Shown here in pieces: positions 45,074 to 55,372 of a stretch of DNA of 64,000 nt; within the stretch, counting starts at the first letter, position 1, and each line of letters opens with the position of its first letter. The notes under the pieces were generated by a model. It was not told the origin of the DNA. It saw only the letters and a list, made by a program, of their open reading frames with translations, and searched no databases. The position numbers and the translations under genes were made by a program. This DNA comes from Marinicella meishanensis (GTDB lineage Bacteria > Pseudomonadota > Gammaproteobacteria > Xanthomonadales > Marinicellaceae): contig NZ_JAIOUV010000001.1 of assembly GCF_019931145.1 (NCBI RefSeq), forward strand, positions 248,001 through 312,000. Reading direction: 5' to 3'.

Positions 45074-46503
45074 TCTTGAGGCCCATTCATGTTGATGAAG
45101 AAAGGAAAATCTCTGAAGTCACCCATACAAGCGGTGTCCAATTCAGTTTCCGGTTGCTTGATGAAAGCGGCAACGATTTTCGGCATGCAGCCACGGGTAC
45201 TCACGATGTGGCCTTGACCTTTGGCCACCAAGTGTTGGGCATTGCTCAACGTTGCCATGGCTCTTTCGGCAAATTCAGGCGGCGTCACCGGATCGTATTC
45301 TCCAGACAACAACAAGGTCGGGATGTCTGAAGTCACCGGCTCTTTGAACGAATCGGCCACCGGCACCGAATCCCATTCGGCACAACGTGCCCGCATGAGC
45401 TCGAATAAATTGTCACCAAACAGGGAGTTGGTCACGTTGCTCGAGGTCGGCATGAACGGCACATCCTCGGCACAAGATACCGACAATTCCAAGGCGTTGT
45501 TCAGCCCTTGGTTGAGGCTGTTCATGACCATTTGTGCCTGCGCTGCCATGGTTTCAGGCTGACCGTTGTTGGCCAACGACACCAACAATGGAATCAAGCC
45601 CATGGTCTCAGGCGAATAGGCAAACATGCGCAAGGCCAACACCGCATATTCGCGGGTCATGACCACCGTTTCATATTCACCGGTGGCCGAATTCTGGATG
45701 CGCAAGGTGATGGGCTGCTCTTGCAACTGGTCCAAGAACTTCCACATTTGTTGCTCGGCATCACCAAAGGCTTTGGCACAGCTTTCATCTTGTTCACAAC
45801 GCGCAAAGATTCGCGATAAAGTGCTTTGTAAATTGGCCTCATGCGAGACCCCCAGGGCTTCGTCCTGACTGACCACCGCGTCCAACACCACCGAGCGAAT
45901 GGCGTCCGGATACATTTTCATGTAGGTCAAGGCCTTGCGGGTGCCGTATGAGCCACCGTACAAATTCCATTGGTCATAACCCAGGGCTTGACGCACCGAT
46001 TCCAAGTCTTCAATCGCGATGGTCGTGGTGTACATGCGGGTGTCGGCATCCAAGCTGTCATGACACTCTTTGGTCCAGGCGCGCAGGGCCTCTGGATCCA
46101 AGTCATTCATCGCTTCAAAATCTTCCGGCGTGATTTCACAGCGCAACGGGTTGGAGGCACCAGTACCCCGCTGATCCACCATCACCACATCGCGCAATGG
46201 CAACAGGGCGCTGATGGGTTTAACCAAGCCTGCAAAGGTGTCAACCGCGCCTTGCCCCGGCCCACCAGCCAACAACAACACCGGGTCGTTGAGTTTGTCA
46301 CTGGAACCTGATTTGACCACCGCGATGTTCAACTCGATTTGCTGCTCTGGCTGCTCGCGGTTTTCTGGTACGCTCAAGCGACCACAATGGGCGGCGGTGT
46401 GCACGCCTGAGCCTGCCGCACCAATGAAGCAGGGCTCCAACTCAAGCGCGTAGGCATTGGTGGCCAGCAACCAGGCCACCAAAGTGATGATTGTTTTGTT
46501 CAT
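45070..46503 (-). CDS. Exported alpha/beta hydrolase, TAP-like tripeptidyl aminopeptidase family
   Basis: 477 residues; signal peptide about 1-19; GGAA site. Conserved elements: LLLAGGPGQGA (oxyanion), VDQRGTGAS, nucleophile Ser in NLYGGSYGTRKAL, Asp in SGEYDPVTPPEFA and His in GQGHIVSTRGC near the C-terminus, followed by the TAP-like C-terminal domain with paired cysteines. It probably removes N-terminal peptides from substrates in the periplasm. First gene of an operon with an ABC exporter, suggesting a peptide substrate, which is inference. Confidence 0.92.
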   Translation of the reverse strand: MNKTIITLVAWLLATNAYALELEPCFIGAAGSGVHTAAHCGRLSVPENREQPEQQIELNIAVVKSGSSDKLNDPVLLLAGGPGQGAVDTFAGLVKPISALLPLRDVVMVDQRGTGASNPLRCEITPEDFEAMNDLDPEALRAWTKECHDSLDADTRMYTTTIAIEDLESVRQALGYDQWNLYGGSYGTRKALTYMKMYPDAIRSVVLDAVVSQDEALGVSHEANLQSTLSRIFARCEQDESCAKAFGDAEQQMWKFLDQLQEQPITLRIQNSATGEYETVVMTREYAVLALRMFAYSPETMGLIPLLVSLANNGQPETMAAQAQMVMNSLNQGLNNALELSVSCAEDVPFMPTSSNVTNSLFGDNLFELMRARCAEWDSVPVADSFKEPVTSDIPTLLLSGEYDPVTPPEFAERAMATLSNAQHLVAKGQGHIVSTRGCMPKIVAAFIKQPETELDTACMGDFRDFPFFINMNGPQE

Positions 46504-46601
46504 GTTTTTCCGTGCTGTTTAACGTTAATTATTCTAATGAAATGGCCTGACTTAATCATGGCCCAATGGTCACGGCGAGCCAGGACCTGCGGCAGCTCCC
46601 T

Positions 46602-47354
46602 TCATTTCTTGCGAATCGGGGGGCTGACGTATTTTTCGCGTTTGATCAATGGTACCGGCAGGCCTTTGTCTTTCAACAACTGATAAGCGTCATCGACCAT
46701 GTTGGGATTGCCACACAAGTAGGTGATGTCATTTTCGGCATCGAATTCATGTTGGGCCAAATACTGCTGCACATAACCTGATTGGTCATTGGGGCCTGGC
46801 TTGTCGCGCTGTTGGCGAGACAGGCATGGCACGTAATGAAACCCCTCATACCGTTGTTCCATGGCCACGAAATCGGCTTCATAGAGCAGTCCGGTGGCGT
46901 CTTGCGCACCCATCACCACATAAAATTCCGAACCGGCTTGTAGGCGCAGTTCAATCTCATTCAGCATGGCCCGGTATGGCGTGACCCCGGTGCCGGTGGC
47001 AATCAAGAAATACCGCTCATGGCGATCCGGCAACAAACAAAACCGACCATACGGGCCGGTGGCTTCCAACTGATCGCCAACTTGCATCTGCGACAGCCGC
47101 TCGGTGGCCAACCCCCCTGGCACCCAGGACACCGCGATGTCAATTTGATCCAGCGTGGTTTTTTCTTCGGGGAAAATGCTGGCCACAGAATAACTGCGGA
47201 AGGTTTCCAGGCCATCATCTTGGGTGAAGTGCAAGCGCAAAAACTGGCCAGCAATCACCACGAAGGGCTGCTCAGAGCTCACCGCAAAAGCCATGTTGAC
47301 GGTGTTGTCATTCAAAGCTTCACGGCTGAGCATGGTCAATTTCAAAGGGGTCAT
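46602..47354 (-). CDS. fpr: Ferredoxin/flavodoxin-NADP+ reductase
   Basis: 250 residues, normal for the bacterial Fpr subclass. FAD-binding motif RSYSVAS; pyrophosphate-binding GTGVTPYRAML; NADP-binding LCGNPNMVDDA. It moves electrons between NADPH and ferredoxin or flavodoxin. The C-terminus (YVSPPIRKK) is somewhat different from the enteric W-ending form. No clear Shine-Dalgarno and no neighbour in the same operon. Confidence 0.92.
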   Translation of the reverse strand: MTPLKLTMLSREALNDNTVNMAFAVSSEQPFVVIAGQFLRLHFTQDDGLETFRSYSVASIFPEEKTTLDQIDIAVSWVPGGLATERLSQMQVGDQLEATGPYGRFCLLPDRHERYFLIATGTGVTPYRAMLNEIELRLQAGSEFYVVMGAQDATGLLYEADFVAMEQRYEGFHYVPCLSRQQRDKPGPNDQSGYVQQYLAQHEFDAENDITYLCGNPNMVDDAYQLLKDKGLPVPLIKREKYVSPPIRKK

Positions 47355-47506
47355 GTGTGCAGGTCAAAAGTTCAAAGCCGGCCATTATCGCACATCCTGT
47401 GAAAAAGGGCTGCGTTTGGTGACTGATCGGCCGCATCCCGCGCCAGGCCTGAGCCCCCGGACCCTTTGGCTGCAACGCAAAACACTCCGGATACACCAAA
47501 AAAAAG

Positions 47507-47535
47507 TTGAACAATGCCCCTGATTTGTCTATACT
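47507..47535 (+). promoter_or_regulatory. Promoter of the tRNA-Thr gene
   Basis: TTGAAC (47507-47512), exactly 17 bases, TATACT (47530-47535), with the tRNA starting 38 bases after it. Strong and well placed. Confidence 0.75.
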
Positions 47536-47572
47536 TCGCTTCCTCGCGGTTCAGCGAGACCAAAGAAAGTGT

Positions 47573-47648
<76 letters not shown>

Positions 47649-47703
47649 TTTCCTCCGCTTCATTCATTCACCTCAACATGCCCTTAATGACGCCTCAATG
47701 ATG

Positions 47704-47731
47704 TTGTTCGTTGGCACAAAAGTGGTATCAT
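47704..47731 (+). promoter_or_regulatory. Putative leaderless promoter of priA
   Basis: TTGTTC (47704-47709), 16 bases, TATCAT (47726-47731), then CTGGGC and the ATG of priA at 47738. No Shine-Dalgarno lies between. Confidence 0.45.
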
Positions 47732-47737
47732 CTGGGC

Positions 47738-49924
47738 ATGCCCGAGACCGATCAACTGAAGGTGGTTCAGGTGGCCTTGAAAGTGCCTTTCGCGCCCCAC
47801 TTGGATTACCGTTTGCCCGATGACATGCCAGCCCCAGCAGTGGGGGCCCGGGTGCAGGTGCCGTTGGGTAAAAACCGATCGGTGGTGGGGGTGGTGATGG
47901 GCTTGGTGGCCAGCAGCCCGCACCAAAAACTCAAACCCATTCAAGCCCTGTTGGATGATGCCCCTTTGTTGAACCCAGCCAGTTTGGACTTGTTGCAACA
48001 AGCGGCGCGCTATTACCAGGTGAACTTGGGTGAAATGGTGTTCACCGCCCTGCCGGCCTGGTTTCGCAGCACCGACAACCGCCCCATCCCAATTCAACAC
48101 TGGTGGCAAGTGACGGTCAGTGCCGAGGAAGCCGCCGCCCGGCTGTCCCAGGCCCCGCAGCAACTGGCCATCTTTGACTATGTCAGGCGCCACGGACCGG
48201 TCATGAGCAAGATGATGTCCCACCTCAACCCAGCGGCGGCCAAACTGTGCCGTCAATTGCAGGACAAAGGTTTGTTGGAATCATCAGAAGTGTGTTTTGT
48301 GGCGACCGATGAGGCCCGTGATCCGAACTTTGAACTGACTGCCGACCAGGCCCAGGCCATGCAATTTTTGTCACAACATGACCAGGGGTTCCAGGTGGCT
48401 TTGTTGGATGGCATCACCGGTTCGGGGAAAACCGAAATTTACATCCGCTTCATCAACCAACTGTTGAAACAACACAAACAGACCTTGGTGATGGTGCCGG
48501 AAATCGGCCTGACGCCCCAATTGTTTCAAGAAATCAGCCAGCGCATCAATGGCCAAATAGCCATCCTGCACTCCGGTTTGTCCGATGGGGCGCGGGCGCG
48601 GGTCTGGCAACACGCCAGTCAGGGATTGGTGGATGTGGTGGTTGCCACCCGTTCAGGAATCTTTACACCGTTCAAAAACCTGGGCGCCATCTTGGTCGAT
48701 GAAGAACACGACTTGAGCTACAAACAGCAAGAAGGGGTGCGTTATTCAGCGCGCGATTTGGCGGTGTTGCGCGGCAAAATCGAACACATTCCGGTGGTAC
48801 TGGGTTCGGCCACACCCAGTTTTGAAAGCTTGAGACACGCCCAAACCGGTCGTTACCACTGGTTGCAACTGCGCCGCCGCACCAACCGCAACCCCATGCC
48901 CAGCCTGACCTTGCAGAACACGCAAGCCAAAAAACTGACCAAAGGCTTGACCCACACCACCTTGAGCCGCATTGAATCACACCTCGATGACGGCAATCAG
49001 GTGTTGGTGTTCATGAACCGCCGCGGCTGGTCACACAAGTTGCTGTGTCACGATTGTGGTTGGGTGGCCGAGTGCGATGACTGTGATGCCTACCTGACTT
49101 TTCACAAACACCTGGAATTGCTCAAGTGTCACCACTGTGACCGCCGCTATGGGTTGCCAGAATTTTGCCCCGCTTGCGGCTCGCAACAGGTTGAAACCAT
49201 GGGCGTGGGCACGGAAAAGCTGGCCGCCGGTTTGGCTGACCGTTTTGCGCAGGTACCGATCGTGCGCTTTGATCGCGATTCGGTGTCAACCCCGGCCCAA
49301 TGGCAACACAACCTCGAAGTGGTGCGTTCTGGTGACCCTTGTGTGATCGTCGGCACCCAAATGTTGTCCAAAGGCCATGATTTCCCCTGGCTGTCATTGG
49401 TGGTGGTGGTGAATGTGGACAACAGCTTTTTCTCCACCGATTTTCGGGCCACCGAATACCTGGCTCAATTGTTGACGCAGGTGGCCGGCCGCGCTGGCCG
49501 GGCCAAGACCAAGGGTGAAGTCATCATCCAAACCCAATTTCCCGAACATGAGTTTTTCCAAACCTTGTTCCAGCAAAGTTACGAGGTCTTTGCCCAACAG
49601 CAAATGGCCGAACGCGAGGCGATGATGTTTCCACCATTTTCTCACCTGGCCATCATCCGCGGACAACACGGCAATGAAAGCGAACTGGAACGCTGCTTAC
49701 AACGCATGGGGGCAGAACTGGAAGGGGAGCCTGACCTCAGTGTATTGGGGCCGTTACCAGCGCCCATGGCCAAGCGGCAAAAACTGCACCGCATGCAGCT
49801 GATCCTCAACAGCAACAACCGCCAGGCTTTGCACCGCACCTTGCATCGCCTGCGCAACCAGCACAACCCCCACCAAGGCACCATTCCCTGGTTCATCGAC
49901 ATCGATCCGGTCAATTTCGACTGA
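47738..49924 (+). CDS. priA: Primosomal protein N' (replication restart helicase)
   Basis: 728 residues from the ATG at 47738; an in-frame TTG at 47711 is not needed. PriA binds stalled forks and reloads the replicative helicase. N-terminal 3'-DNA-binding domain: LPDDMPAPAVGARVQVPLGK. Helicase motifs: Walker A GITGSGKTEIY, DEEH box ILVDEEHDLSY, GSATPSFES and VAGRAGRA. The zinc-binding insert carries eight cysteines in pairs (CHDCGW, CDDC, CHHC, CPAC). Directly after tRNA-Thr; ends in a terminator shared with the convergent fkpA. Confidence 0.97.
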   Translation: MPETDQLKVVQVALKVPFAPHLDYRLPDDMPAPAVGARVQVPLGKNRSVVGVVMGLVASSPHQKLKPIQALLDDAPLLNPASLDLLQQAARYYQVNLGEMVFTALPAWFRSTDNRPIPIQHWWQVTVSAEEAAARLSQAPQQLAIFDYVRRHGPVMSKMMSHLNPAAAKLCRQLQDKGLLESSEVCFVATDEARDPNFELTADQAQAMQFLSQHDQGFQVALLDGITGSGKTEIYIRFINQLLKQHKQTLVMVPEIGLTPQLFQEISQRINGQIAILHSGLSDGARARVWQHASQGLVDVVVATRSGIFTPFKNLGAILVDEEHDLSYKQQEGVRYSARDLAVLRGKIEHIPVVLGSATPSFESLRHAQTGRYHWLQLRRRTNRNPMPSLTLQNTQAKKLTKGLTHTTLSRIESHLDDGNQVLVFMNRRGWSHKLLCHDCGWVAECDDCDAYLTFHKHLELLKCHHCDRRYGLPEFCPACGSQQVETMGVGTEKLAAGLADRFAQVPIVRFDRDSVSTPAQWQHNLEVVRSGDPCVIVGTQMLSKGHDFPWLSLVVVVNVDNSFFSTDFRATEYLAQLLTQVAGRAGRAKTKGEVIIQTQFPEHEFFQTLFQQSYEVFAQQQMAEREAMMFPPFSHLAIIRGQHGNESELERCLQRMGAELEGEPDLSVLGPLPAPMAKRQKLHRMQLILNSNNRQALHRTLHRLRNQHNPHQGTIPWFIDIDPVNFD

Positions 49925-49930
49925 GCAAAA

Positions 49931-49956
49931 AAAAGCCCTGATCTCTCAGGGCTTTT
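49931..49956. terminator. Bidirectional terminator between priA and fkpA
   Basis: Perfect 11-bp stem AAAAGCCCTGA/TCAGGGCTTTT with a four-base loop, A run on one side and T run on the other. Serves both convergent genes; the longer T run is on the minus strand. Confidence 0.85.
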
Positions 49957-49979
49957 GGCTTGGTTTGGTGGTGAATTGA

Positions 49980-50687
49980 TTATTTCACTTCAATCAATTC
50001 AACATCAAAAATCAAGGTGCTGTTGGGGCCAATCGGTCCGCCAGGTCTGGCATCCGCACCGTAGGCCAACTCGGGTGGGATGTAGAAACGGTATTTGGAA
50101 CCGGCATTCATCAATTGCAAGCCTTCGGTCCAACCTTTGATCACTTGATTCAGGGCGAATGTGGCGGGTTGGCCACGGTCCACTGAACTGTCGAATTTGG
50201 TGCCGTCGATCAAAGTGCCGGTGTAGTGCACCACCACGGTTGAAGTTTCTGAAGCCGGCTTGGCGCCATCGCCTTGTTGCACCACTTCATACAGTAAACC
50301 TGATTCGGTGCTCATGACACCCGATTCAGCGGCTTTTTCTTTCATGAAGGCGGCGCCTTTTTCGGCATTTTCAACTTTTTGTTTTTCCATTTCAGCCATC
50401 ATTTTTTCGCGTTTGGCTTTTTGCACTTCTTGTTGTTTTTGTTGGATCACGCCACGCACTCGGGTCAGCTCTTCTTGGGTCAAGCGCAGCTCTCTACCGG
50501 CCAAGCCATCTTCCAAACCTTTCAGGAATGACTCTTTGTCAAACTCCAGTTCAGAATCGTTCAAGTACTTGCCGACGTCCGAACCAATTTTGTAGTTGAT
50601 CTGACCGTTTTCAGAATCCATGTCTGCCCATGCAGTGGCGCTCACGAAGGCACCTGCTACAGCAAAAGCAATGGCTAATTTTTTCAT
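49980..50687 (-). CDS. fkpA: FKBP-type peptidyl-prolyl isomerase, FkpA/Mip type
   Basis: 235 residues, GGAG site. Signal peptide about 1-21, then an N-terminal helical dimerisation region (about 25-125, with a long charged helix) and a C-terminal FKBP domain: VVVHYTGTLIDGTKFDSS, VIKGWTEGLQLM, GSKYRFYIPPELAYG and LIFDVELIEVK. Active-site aromatic residues are kept. It should act as a periplasmic folding helper. Confidence 0.94.
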   Translation of the reverse strand: MKKLAIAFAVAGAFVSATAWADMDSENGQINYKIGSDVGKYLNDSELEFDKESFLKGLEDGLAGRELRLTQEELTRVRGVIQQKQQEVQKAKREKMMAEMEKQKVENAEKGAAFMKEKAAESGVMSTESGLLYEVVQQGDGAKPASETSTVVVHYTGTLIDGTKFDSSVDRGQPATFALNQVIKGWTEGLQLMNAGSKYRFYIPPELAYGADARPGGPIGPNSTLIFDVELIEVK

Positions 50688-50936
50688 TCAATATCTCCGA
50701 TTTTTTTAGAATTTGTGGTCTTGGCAGATCAACAGGATCAACCAAAGCAGGCAATTATAACAAAAATATGCAACCAATAATCAATAACTGGGTCTCAGTT
50801 TACGCCGCCTGGGCTTGTATTGGTGACGATTGACATATATCATTAAATACACCCCTCTGGCAGTATGGTTGGAGAAAAGTTCAATGCCTGGCATTGAGCG
50901 CCCACGACAAAGAATAAGAACAACCGGACAAAAGAA

Positions 50937-53126
50937 ATGAACAGAAGCAGACTAACATGGATGGCCGTGGCATTGCTGGGCAGTTTAATCACCGCCCAAT
51001 TGGCCCTGGCCAAGACCAATCTTGAGTTGATCAAGCCCAATCCCAAACACCAGGACGAGAGCCGCCTGGTGGTCAAATTGGTGGAGAACCTCCACTACAA
51101 ACACACCGAGTTGGATGACGAGTTTTCCAACCAAATTCTGGACAAGTACCTGGCCGTGCTGGATCCCAATAAGATGTACTTTTTGGGCGAAGACGTGGTG
51201 GCCTTTGATCGCTGGCGTTACACCCTGGATGAAGGCTTGCGCTCGGGCAATTTGAAACCCGCGTATGACATTTTTAACCTGTTCAAAAAGCGCGTGGCCA
51301 CTCAAAAAGCCTACGCTTTGTCGGTGTTGGCGTCGGACTTGAATTTCGAGGCCGAAGAAGAATACCAATGGGACCGTGAAAAAGCCCCCTACGCCATCGA
51401 TCAGGATGAACTGGATGAGTTGTGGCGCAAGAAAGTCAAAAATGACTACCTGGGTCTGAAACTGTTGAAAAAAGAACCTGAAAAAATCAAAGAAACACTG
51501 GCCAAGCGATACAACCTGATGGCCAAGCGCGTCAGTGACATGAAAAGCGATGACGTGTTTCAGTTCTTCATCAACTCCTACCTGAGTTTGGTGGAACCCC
51601 ACACTGGGTACATGGAACCCATCACTTCAGAAAATTTTGAAATCAACATGAAACTGTCGTTGGAAGGCATCGGTGCGGTGCTGGGCAATGACGGTGAATA
51701 CACCTCTATTCAAACCATCGTCAAAGGCGGTCCTGCTGATATGGAAGGCACCCTGAAAAGTGGCGACAAAGTACTGGCCGTGGGCCAGGGCAGTGACGGC
51801 AGCTTTGAAGACGTGGTGGGCTGGGGCATCGAAGATGTGGTGCAACTGATTCGTGGTGAAAAAGGCTCCACCGTGCGCTTGCGGGTGATCGCCGAAGACG
51901 ATGGGCCAGATACCATCCCACACACCGTGCGGATTGTCAGAGATAAAGTCAAATTGGAACAACAAGCTGCCCAACACCAAATCTACAAAGTCAAAGACGG
52001 CAAGCACGAACGCAAAATCGGCGTCATTGACTTGCCCACCTTCTACCTGGATTTTGCCGCTTACCAAGCCGGTGACAATGATTACCGCAGCACCACCAAA
52101 GACGTCAAAAAAATCCTCAACAAGTTTGAAGAAGAAGGGGTGCAAGGCATCATCGTCGATTTGCGCAACAACGGCGGAGGCTCTTTGCATGAAGCCATTC
52201 AATTGACTGGCTTGTTCATAGACAAAGGTCCGGTGGTACAAACCAAGTTTCCCAAAGGCAAAATCGACATCAAACGCGATGTCAACCCAACCATTGCCTG
52301 GGAAGGACCGATGGTGGTGATGGTCAATAAACTGTCGGCGTCGGCGTCGGAAATTTTTGCTGCGGCCATGCAAGATTACGGCCGGGCCTTGATTGTGGGC
52401 AACCAAACCTACGGCAAAGGCACCGTGCAGAACGTCATGCCGTTGAATGAATACATCAACAACTCCGAGTTGGAATTGGGTCAATTGAAACTGACCCGTG
52501 GCCAGTTTTTTCGCATCAACGGTGGCAGCACCCAAAACCGGGGGGTGATTCCGGACATCACGTTCCCGGTATCTCCCGGGTTTGAAAAATACGGTGAATC
52601 CACCTATGAAAACGCCTTGCCATGGAACAGCATTTCCAGCAGCAACTACACCATGTTTGATGACCTGTCTGATGAAATTTCGGAACTCAAACAACGCCAC
52701 CAAGCGCGCAGCGAAGTGAACTTCGAATTTGATTTTTTGAAAAAAGAGATTGAGTTGTATGAACAAGAAAAAGACGACGTGACCGTATCACTGTCATTGG
52801 CTGAACGCCAGCGCAAAGTCGAGGAACGCAAAGCACGGAAAAAAGCCCGCAAAGCCAAACGGGCGGAATTGATGGCGGCCATTGAGCCGAATCCGTTGTT
52901 GGGCGAGGTCACCTTGTTGTACGATTCTGGTGAAGAGCTGAAATCGGACGACACTTTGGCAGCCGAACAACGCGCCAAAGAAGAAGCGGCCGCCGATGAC
53001 GAAGACATCGATGACGAAGAGTTCGTCGATTACCGTTTGCATGAAACGGCGCGAATTCTGGCTGATTTCATTGACCTGAAAAAAGAGCGCCTGATTGCCA
53101 AAACCGACAAAAACAAACGGTCTTAA
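50937..53126 (+). CDS. prc: C-terminal (tail-specific) processing protease
   Basis: 729 residues with a signal peptide (about 1-25). This periplasmic protease trims or degrades proteins from their C-termini. An N-terminal domain leads into a PDZ domain (about 235-325, GIGAVLGNDGEYTSIQTIVKGGPAD), then the S41 protease core with Ser in NKLSASASEIFAAAM and Lys in GNQTYGKGTVQNV. A long, charged C-terminal extension (about 590-720) holds the DUF3340-type region with many Lys and Glu. Single gene; terminator at 53151-53180. Confidence 0.95.
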   Translation: MNRSRLTWMAVALLGSLITAQLALAKTNLELIKPNPKHQDESRLVVKLVENLHYKHTELDDEFSNQILDKYLAVLDPNKMYFLGEDVVAFDRWRYTLDEGLRSGNLKPAYDIFNLFKKRVATQKAYALSVLASDLNFEAEEEYQWDREKAPYAIDQDELDELWRKKVKNDYLGLKLLKKEPEKIKETLAKRYNLMAKRVSDMKSDDVFQFFINSYLSLVEPHTGYMEPITSENFEINMKLSLEGIGAVLGNDGEYTSIQTIVKGGPADMEGTLKSGDKVLAVGQGSDGSFEDVVGWGIEDVVQLIRGEKGSTVRLRVIAEDDGPDTIPHTVRIVRDKVKLEQQAAQHQIYKVKDGKHERKIGVIDLPTFYLDFAAYQAGDNDYRSTTKDVKKILNKFEEEGVQGIIVDLRNNGGGSLHEAIQLTGLFIDKGPVVQTKFPKGKIDIKRDVNPTIAWEGPMVVMVNKLSASASEIFAAAMQDYGRALIVGNQTYGKGTVQNVMPLNEYINNSELELGQLKLTRGQFFRINGGSTQNRGVIPDITFPVSPGFEKYGESTYENALPWNSISSSNYTMFDDLSDEISELKQRHQARSEVNFEFDFLKKEIELYEQEKDDVTVSLSLAERQRKVEERKARKKARKAKRAELMAAIEPNPLLGEVTLLYDSGEELKSDDTLAAEQRAKEEAAADDEDIDDEEFVDYRLHETARILADFIDLKKERLIAKTDKNKRS

Positions 53127-53150
53127 TCGTTCTGTTACAATCCAAGCACA

Positions 53151-53180
53151 AAGCCTGACCGCACACGTCAGGCTTTTTTT
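53151..53180 (+). terminator. Rho-independent terminator of prc
   Basis: Stem AAGCCTGAC/GTCAGGCTT, loop CGCACAC, followed by a run of T. It starts 24 bases past the prc stop. Confidence 0.88.
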
Positions 53181-53201
53181 GTGGTGCTGATGAAAGCCGG
53201 G

Positions 53202-54485
53202 TCAGGCCGCGCGGCTTAAATTCACCGATTGGGCTGGCTTGACCACCACGTTGTCCTCGATGCGGATGCCGCCATAAGGCAACAAAGCATCAACCTGCTG
53301 CCAGTTGACGTCTTGGTGACCGGCAATCTCCTGCAACAACATGGGGATGAAATACACCCCGGGTTCGATGGTGACGATGGCGTTTTCTCGCAACTGATCG
53401 GTCAATCGCAAGAATGGGTATTGGGCCGGTGGTGCTTTGAATGTACCTTGGGCATCAATCACATGACCCGAGACGTCATGCACCTGCAAACCGAGATAAT
53501 GTCCCAGGCCATGGGGGAAGAAGGTTTGGCTCAAGCCTTGCTCGACGGCACTTTCTGGCGTGCATTGAATGACCTTGAATTCGTGCAACACCTCCGAGAT
53601 ATACAGGTGCGCCTGACGGTGCAAGGCCACGTAATCCTGACCCGCCACCGCTTGTTCGCACAGCTGCTGTTGTTTGTCATCCATCAGCGCGATCATGTCG
53701 GCAAACAGGCCTGGCTGGTAGGCATAGGTGCGGGTGATGTCGGCCGCATAACCTTTGTAATTGGCCCCGGCGTCGATCAAAAACGATTTCAAGTCGGCGC
53801 TGGGGATGCGTGCTCGGCTCTGATATTGGTAATGCAACACCGCGGGATTCTCGTTCAGGGCCACGATGTTGCCATAAGGCATGTGGTGTTCGTTGGCATC
53901 ACAAGCGGCCAGGTAAGCCAGATGAATCTCAAACTCCGAGGCCCCGTCATAAAAAGCGGCTTTGGCCGCGGCATGACCTTGCAGTGCCAGTTGATTGGCC
54001 TGCTTAACACAGTGCACTTCGTAGTCGGTTTTTTGGATGCGGCTGAAATGCAAGTGATTGATCAAAGCCTGGGGGTTGGTGTCGGCATCCGGTAAGGGTT
54101 GTAACTCTTCTGGCCCAATCCAGGCGTGGTTGGCCTTTGCGGTGAAATCCGGCAGTTCTGAGTAATGGCCAATGACTTTGACGTCAAAATATTGGGCCCA
54201 CTTTTCCTGACTGTGGTCGATGATTTTGTGCCAGAAATCAGCCGGTTGATACAGGTACACCGTGGGTTGTTGGCCCGGCACAAAATGCACCACACTGCTG
54301 GCGGTTTCCGGCAAGGGCACCCACCAATTGAAGTGGGGGTTGCTGCGGTGGGGTGGGGCCATGTCGTCCAGAAAACGATTAACTGGGTGACCCGAATAGA
54401 TCCACAAACCGTCATATCCGGTGGCTTGCAGGGCGTCGGTGGTGATTTGGCTCAGGTGTTGGATGTGGTTTTTAAAAAGACTCAT
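53202..54485 (-). CDS. pepQ: Xaa-Pro dipeptidase
   Basis: 427 residues, close to E. coli PepQ. It splits dipeptides with C-terminal proline. M24 metal ligands are visible: Asp in LIDAGANYKGYAADITRTY (both Asp), His in FFPHGLGHYLGLQVHD, Glu in TIEPGVYFIP and Glu in GGIRIEDNVVV. No signal; cytoplasmic. Overlaps the upstream tatD-like gene by four bases. Confidence 0.95.
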   Translation of the reverse strand: MSLFKNHIQHLSQITTDALQATGYDGLWIYSGHPVNRFLDDMAPPHRSNPHFNWWVPLPETASSVVHFVPGQQPTVYLYQPADFWHKIIDHSQEKWAQYFDVKVIGHYSELPDFTAKANHAWIGPEELQPLPDADTNPQALINHLHFSRIQKTDYEVHCVKQANQLALQGHAAAKAAFYDGASEFEIHLAYLAACDANEHHMPYGNIVALNENPAVLHYQYQSRARIPSADLKSFLIDAGANYKGYAADITRTYAYQPGLFADMIALMDDKQQQLCEQAVAGQDYVALHRQAHLYISEVLHEFKVIQCTPESAVEQGLSQTFFPHGLGHYLGLQVHDVSGHVIDAQGTFKAPPAQYPFLRLTDQLRENAIVTIEPGVYFIPMLLQEIAGHQDVNWQQVDALLPYGGIRIEDNVVVKPAQSVNLSRAA

Positions 54486-55288
54486 GATGCTGCTGGGTGT
54501 TCTGGTAATTGAAAAAAGTGGCGGCTGTTGCGCACCGTGGCTTGCACCAATTCATCATAACCGATGTGCAGTCGATCGGCGATGAATTGCGCAATGTGGG
54601 GCAAATATTTCGGCTCATTGCGCCGGCTTTTGGGTTTGGGTTGTAAGTTGCGTGGCAACAAATAGGGGGAATCGGTTTCGATCAACAAGCGGTCCAAAGG
54701 GATGTTTTTGACCAATTCCAACAAGTGCTGACCCCGCCGCTCATCACAAATCCAACCGGTGATGCCGATGTAACAATCCAGGTCCAAATAGTCAAACAAG
54801 GCCCGCTCATTGTCGGTGAAACAATGCACCACCACGTGACTTAACTGGTCCCGGTTTTGCTTGATGATGGGCTGAAAATCGACGTGCGCATCGCGTTGGT
54901 GCAGAAACATCGGCATGCCGCTTTCTGCCGCCAGTTGAATGTGTCGTTCAAAGGAAAACACCTGCGCTTCGCGGGGTGAAAAATCGCGAAAGTAATCCAA
55001 GCCGGTTTCGCCCACCGCCACCACTTTTTCATCGGCCAACAAGGCCTCGATGGCGGCCTCGGCTTCGCCATCAAACTCACTGGCATGGTGCGGATGGATG
55101 CCCGCTGTGGCATAACAGCAATCCGGGTATTGGTGCGCCAGGTCACGGGCTTTGTGGGAACAGCTCACGTCCGATCCGGTGATGATGAAGGTGTCGACGC
55201 CAGCTTGTTGGGCCTGTTCGATGACTACTTGGCGGTCGGCATCAAAGCTGTCATGGGTGAGGTTGGCTCCAATGTCAATCATGGGCAT
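54482..55288 (-). CDS. tatD: TatD-family metal-dependent deoxyribonuclease
   Basis: 268 residues. Metal-binding motifs: MIDIGANLTHD, TAGIHPHHAS, AVGETGLDYFRD, FLHQRDAH and the C-terminal LIETDSPYLLP. Related to E. coli TatD, a 3'-5' exonuclease; GANLTH and SPYLLPRN are more like TatD than YcfH. The start could also be the ATG at 55282; neither has a clear ribosome site. First gene of an operon with pepQ. Confidence 0.93.
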   Translation of the reverse strand: MPMIDIGANLTHDSFDADRQVVIEQAQQAGVDTFIITGSDVSCSHKARDLAHQYPDCCYATAGIHPHHASEFDGEAEAAIEALLADEKVVAVGETGLDYFRDFSPREAQVFSFERHIQLAAESGMPMFLHQRDAHVDFQPIIKQNRDQLSHVVVHCFTDNERALFDYLDLDCYIGITGWICDERRGQHLLELVKNIPLDRLLIETDSPYLLPRNLQPKPKSRRNEPKYLPHIAQFIADRLHIGYDELVQATVRNSRHFFQLPEHPAAS

Positions 55289-55372
55289 TCATTTTCAGTT
55301 AATTAAGTATTCATTTCCAATTCAGTCTGGATGCGTAATATAACAACCTATACTCACCACGCGGAGATTTTT